Source: Agelaius tricolor
Taxonomy: Eukaryota; Chordata; Aves; Passeriformes; Icteridae
Length of the DNA: 64,000 bases
NCBI GenBank assembly: GCA_023055355.1
Contig: JALJCS010000001.1
Coordinates: forward strand, 93,729,381 to 93,793,380
Direction: 5' to 3'
Part shown: positions 52,661-64,000 of the stretch, piece by piece
Layout of the letters: each line of letters starts with the position of its first letter
How positions within the stretch are numbered: position 1 is the first letter of the stretch
Notes under the pieces: generated by a model
Database searches by the model: none
Told to the model about the DNA's origin: nothing
Seen by the model: the letters and a program-made list of their open reading frames with translations, nothing else
Position numbers and translations under genes: made by a program

Positions 52661-55596
52661 ATAATTTTTTGAATGACAAGTGGCTAGAAAAATATAGGGC
52701 TGGGAAAGAAAGGGAAAGAAATGCACATCCAGCAGTTGCTCACTGCACATTAGTGGCAGACCGGGTTTCTATGAATTTTGCACATTGTACAACCCTCAGG
52801 CAAGAGAAAGAGATCCTGAAAGATAATGAAACTCACAACTACACTAATTGGCATTGCATGACTGTCTTTGTCATGGAATGGTCACCTACATGAAACCTGG
52901 AGAACAAGAAACTTAAAAAGATACCACAGGACCTTCAAGTGGAAACCCAGGATACTGACAAGAATTAGAAGGTTCTGAAGAGAGGATGAGCCAGAGGAAG
53001 AACTAGAAGGTGTACAAGCTACAGAAATAAAAGCTTTTTCTCTGTGCAATGGTTTTATCCACGTAAGGAAAGGAAATATACAGTTACACAAATTAACTAA
53101 TTTCTTACTATAGCTGAACCATTCTGCACTAAAATGTTCATTAAATGAGCTCATCTATCATACCTGACAATTTTAAATGGAAAATTCAGCTTGTCAAAAA
53201 TTTACAGGAAAGTCCCATTTGGAAGAACTTTTCTTGATTGCTTTGCAAAAACTCCTTTCCCAACTAATTCTGATGAAAAATAGAACATGGAATTATTCTA
53301 TTAATGTTCTTTCATAATAATTATCTAATCCAGGATAACAATGTTTACGTACAAAGCAGCCTGTTCACCTATTACTGAAGAAATCAAATATTTTAAATCA
53401 AATGTTTCAAACACAGATTTCAAATACAGCAATTAACAAAAAGTTGTAATTATCAGTGAAAAAGGGCCATGACAATTTTAAGAGGTTACAACATCTGTTG
53501 CATTTTCTAAAGGAGCAGTCTGAACAGCAGAAAGAAAATACGTGTTTTCTCATCTTACCTGCCTTGTCTCTATAACAACCACTGATGCAAGTTGTATTTA
53601 TTTCTACACCACCAATGTCATATATAGTACAATTAAATGAAACTGAAAAGGTCAGAAAACATCAGAGTAGGTTCTCCACAAGATGTCTAAACCTGATAAT
53701 GTCAATGTGACTCATCTTCTCCTTTGATTCATAACCATTATGTTCTCTTGACACTGCACAGGCTGTTAACACTTTTTATAAAACAAAGCCTCCTTTTCCT
53801 TTTTAATTCAGATATTTTCTTAGTATCTGATATTTAGGGGGACATCACTACAGCACTTTCAATAACACTATGATCTCATAAGTTAAATAGCAACAGAATT
53901 CTCTCTTCACACATGTCCTTGCATATTTAACTAGATTTTCACTCAGAAAGGTTTACATTTCTTTGCTCCTTCCTAATATAATTGAAGGAAAATTAACATA
54001 CACAATACTTCTGATAAACACTTGTATGGTTATGTGAAAGAAGAAAGCATCTGCTACTTGAAGGGTGTCTAGACAAGGATCTTTACAACATAAAAGGGGA
54101 TAATAGGAAGAGAGAAAAGCCATGAGGAAGGACACACAGGGAGACAGACCTTACCACAAAGGTTGAGAGTTGCAGTTACAAGAACCAAACCTGCTCAGTC
54201 CCACTTATTCATAAGGGGATGGGGAATATGGGAGTGTTTCTTTCAGTAAAGCTATCTGATGGGATGATAAAGTAAAAGGAGAAAAAATTTGCAGACATAC
54301 ATGAAGACAAATATGACTAAGACAAGAAACAAACCTTGTCAGGAACACTCAGAGAAGGGTTAAAATTTTTGGTGGCTGGAATGGAGTGGAAATGGGATTT
54401 TTGTCATTATTTTAGTTTAACTTTTTGCTTGCTTGTTTTAAACAAAGCATTATTAGCTTCAGGCTTCCTGAATAAGGACAGATACCCTGTCTTTTAAAGA
54501 CTATCCCACCTAGAGTTTCTTTTCAACTGTAATTTCAAATATATCAACAACTCTGAACAAAATATCACAGACAAATATTTAGAGGCCTCATAGGAAGAAA
54601 GAAAAGTCCATTAGAGGAAAATGATGAGGCTCAAAAGCCTACATTAATTTTACAGATAGAAAATCTTCTTTCTCATTAACATCCTTATCACCTTAATTTT
54701 TCAACGAAGTCCCTACACACCCACTGTAACATCAGTCACAAAGCTCTCTGAACAAACATGTCTATTCACATGAAGCTAAAAAAAAAAGCTATGGTAGGGG
54801 CAATATAATTTCATTATTCAATGACTGAGCCATCATCATGGAAATAAAGAAACTTATTTTCATCTGGAACAACGAGATCCCAAATCTTAGGTGAAGTATT
54901 ATACCATGCTAAAAAGGAAAAAAAAAAAAAGATAAATTAAGTAATAGAGGACAACTGATACCATTTTGTGTTCTTGTTTTGGAAAGCCTGCATGTTCCCA
55001 GCCTTCAGTAAACCCTGTACTGTTCTGAGACACTAATGAAAAGCACAATAAATACAGACATAGTTCAAGCTTACTAAGTCAGAAAATTGTACAGATTCAG
55101 AAACTTTCTCCTGCTAGAATCAACACATTCACATGGTGTGTTGTAAAAATTTTCTTTAGGAAACACAAGAAAGTCATATTTTTAAAACCCTTCTTTCCAC
55201 CATTTATTTTATTCTTGTTTACCAGGTTTGTGTCTCATTGCTGCTGCATCTTGATCTTATCAATCATGATGGCCCCAGTGCATTTCTGAATTCACCAGGC
55301 CACCTGGTTTCTATGGTGGAATTACCAGAAACCCTGACTGTGGCCAGGAGAATGAACTCTAAGAGAGATCAATTTTATAGGAGAAACTCCCAGACAGCAG
55401 TCATCTTCCAGTCCAAGCTGACCCAACCCACAAAGGATAGTAAAGATGACAAACTAATGATAACACAAAGGTTCACAGTGAAAATAAACGGAAGAACATG
55501 AAAACCATTCCAAATAGTAAAATATTCCTGATTTACATTGTAGAATTAATAAAATATCCATGCAGATGAAAGAAGTTACCTGTTACAATCATCCCT

Positions 55597-55700
55597 GTCA
55601 TATGTACATATACAACATTTGTTGATGCAAATGTACTATATGTACATTCACACATATGGTACATATATTTGCACATTTGTACATATAAATTTACACTTAC
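55597..55700. repeat. TGTACATA-rich AT tract
   Basis: The motif tgtacat or its near-variants recurs (tatgtacatata, atgtactatatgtacatt, tggtacatatatt, ttgtacatataaa). The unit is self-complementary, so the tract could fold back on itself. It is degenerate, with no single repeat period. Confidence 0.7.
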
Positions 55701-57323
55701 ACCACTAAACTGATGTTCCTAGAAATTTTAAGACAAAAAATATTGGTAAAGTCTCTGAAAATTAGCCATCAGAATGCAGGAGGAAATCACTGTCTTTCAG
55801 AAATTACCAACAACAGCAATGCTGTAGCTGGTTACTGACCAGCACATACATCACATTAAACACTATTTCAGCACGTCTTTACTCATGATTTCCATCACAA
55901 GCCTGATTTATATTCAATAAATGATCCAGTAGTTGCTTTACAAGTCATTTCCTCAAACACAAAAAACCTCCCTATTTCTCGAAAGCTGTGATGTTGACGC
56001 GCAGCCTTTCATGCCAATATAAAAGCAAGTATTTTATTAACGCTACAGTCTGTACTTGTGACTTGTAAATATGGGGAGAAGGGGGAGAAATACAGGCCTG
56101 TTTTAAAAACACTTCATTTTTTTTCTTTGTTTAACAGGTTTCAGACTCAGGCTCATTTTTCAAACTACTTTCTCTAAATGAATGGACAGAGGCCCTCCAG
56201 TTGAATTTTAGTAAGCCCTCAAAACACACTGAACTTAAGGAATGCAAACCCTATGAATATATCACACCCACCACTAAAAACAGGAGAAACTTAAAATAGC
56301 TAAAAATAGCTGCACTTTGAAATTTACATTGCTATTGGGATTTCTGGGCTTTTTTTTAAATTTAAAAGCAAATAAGCAGTTTTACCAGTAAATATCCTAT
56401 TTGATTCTGAGTTATATTACTATTTCTTTGTAGTTTTGATGTCTGTTTTCTAAATTTTTCCCTTATTACTGTCTCTCTAGGAAGAGGATAAATTTACTTA
56501 CAAAATGGATGCACTGATGGAAAAGTGCTGTTAAAAGGTCCAAAGCAAAACAGAAACATTTTGTCTCTCACTCAAATACAGTCCACACAGAGTCAACTTA
56601 TAAACTGGACTGATGGATCAAGCAGAGTTCGCACATAAAGCCAAAGGACAGGGAAATGCTACAGGTAAGTCAGGGCTTCTGTTCTATTTTATCAGTTCCT
56701 CATCCTATTTCTCTGCCTGTCTCCACATGCAAAAATTTTAATCTGTTTTCTGTTCTGTCAAGTTTCTCTAGTCCAAAGAAGTAACAAGCTAATTTTTAGA
56801 ACCAATTCAAACACCATCATTGTCAATTTCCACTGTTCCAATACGTTACATGCAACTGAGAGTTGTTTAAACTAATCTGAATCAGAAAGTTCACTATGTC
56901 TAAAAACAAAGTAATGGCAATCACATTTCCTTTCAAATAAGGTTGAAATCTAAATGAGGAGATTTTGAAGATTTTTAGAAATTAGGCATTTCAAAGAAAT
57001 TTAAACTTTGAGAAAATGGTGATGGTGGGGCTCAGTTCTTTTGGAAAAATAAAAACTGATCTGGAATCTTTTTTTAGTATTTAGAGTTATCACAAGAAAG
57101 CAGTTCAAATTCTGCCAAATTTATACTGGAATTTGATAAAGAGTAATACCTCTTAGTTCTACTTCTTTTGTTAATCTTAGACTGTAAAGCATTCCACTTC
57201 TGAAGCTAATTGAGCATAATTGAACATAAATCTGACTGTAAATGTTTATCTTTGCAGTCAAACTTCAAGAATTTATTCAGTTTTCACAATTCCTCTAAAA
57301 ACTCATCCCACTACATAGCTAAT

Positions 57324-57370
57324 GTCAAGATTCCTACTGAAGTCAAAACAAGTCAAGACTTCTACTGAAG
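57324..57370 (+). repeat. Imperfect 19-bp direct repeat, 28-bp period
   Basis: gtcaagattcctactgaag at 57324-57342 and gtcaagacttctactgaag at 57352-57370 match at 17 of 19 positions, separated by nine bases. It lies about 90 bp downstream of exon 6 as coordinates run left, within intron 6. Confidence 0.9.
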
Positions 57371-57459
57371 CATTGTTTTAGCTGAGGCTATTAATATATA
57401 TGTGCAAAAAACCCCAAACATTGCTGCTTTACTGGAAAATACAACATACAAATCTTTAC

Positions 57460-57568
57460 CTGCAGCTCTGTAAAGTATTTTAGGTTCAAAGAATATGCAT
57501 GGATTTTTGTCCTCTATGCATGAGAGCAGCAGTCCTTTGGCCTGCAGAGGACTCCTTGGAATAACAAC
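57460..57568 (-). CDS. BCKDHB: BCKDHB coding exon 6 (E1-beta residues 212-248)
   Basis: Exon of 109 bp, entering in phase 0 and leaving after the first base of codon 248. It starts [12 protein letters not shown] and ends EPKILYRAA. The second potassium-binding loop is in SCIEDKNP: Cys228, Asp231 and Asn233 (mature Cys178, Asp181, Asn183) are intact. The exon completes the N-terminal domain and leads into the linker to the C-terminal transketolase domain. Leu replaces the Phe I recall in mammalian SPFQAKG, a conservative change. Splice sites are TTTTTACAG|GTTG and CAG|GTAAAG. The split codon joins exon 7 to give Val at 248. Confidence 0.95.

Positions 57569-64000
<6,432 letters not shown>

Larger units (their letters stand above)
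51012..57459 (-). other. BCKDHB intron 6 (6.4 kb)
   Basis: Contains CR1 fragments at 51147-51419 and 52590-52660, a 13-base A run at 54918-54930, a TGTACATA-rich tract near 55600-55690 and an imperfect 19-bp direct repeat at 57324-57370. The remaining sequence is AT-rich with no recognisable gene. Confidence 0.88.

Overview
The window looks like intronic nuclear DNA from a bird. The evidence is very AT-rich, gene-poor sequence with no long open reading frames, eukaryotic GT-AG splice sites, and scattered fragments of CR1-type LINE retrotransposons (at least nine recognised) of the kind that dominate avian repeat content. One fragment ends in the ATTCTATG-like octamers typical of avian CR1 3' ends. 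Turtles and crocodilians also carry CR1, so 'bird' is an inference, and I cannot name the species.

The only gene I can support is BCKDHB on the minus strand, encoding the E1-beta subunit of the mitochondrial branched-chain 2-oxoacid dehydrogenase complex. Six consecutive coding exons are present, numbered here as in the human gene: exon 4 (62303-62436), exon 5 (61465-61620), exon 6 (57460-57568), exon 7 (50914-51011), exon 8 (48698-48808) and exon 9 (20104-20190). They join in one uninterrupted reading frame with canonical splice sites and encode about residues 115-346 of the precursor, including the thiamine-diphosphate-activating Glu, the potassium-binding loops and the active-site His. Exons 1-3 lie beyond the right edge. 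The last coding exon was not found in the first 20 kb, so it should lie beyond the left edge.

Layout from left to right, which is 3' to 5' for the gene: 1-20103 is part of intron 9; 20191-48697 is the 28.5-kb intron 8; 48809-50913 is intron 7, which carries a short U2 snRNA-like fragment; 51012-57459 is intron 6; 57569-61464 is intron 5; 61621-62302 is the short intron 4; 62437-64000 is the 3' part of intron 3. The introns hold CR1 fragments in both orientations, homopolymer runs, a few small tandem duplications and one perfect 16-bp hairpin. I found no second protein-coding gene, tRNA, rRNA or CRISPR array, and no sign of a new multi-gene system. The hunt list is therefore mostly small structural curiosities with modest scores.
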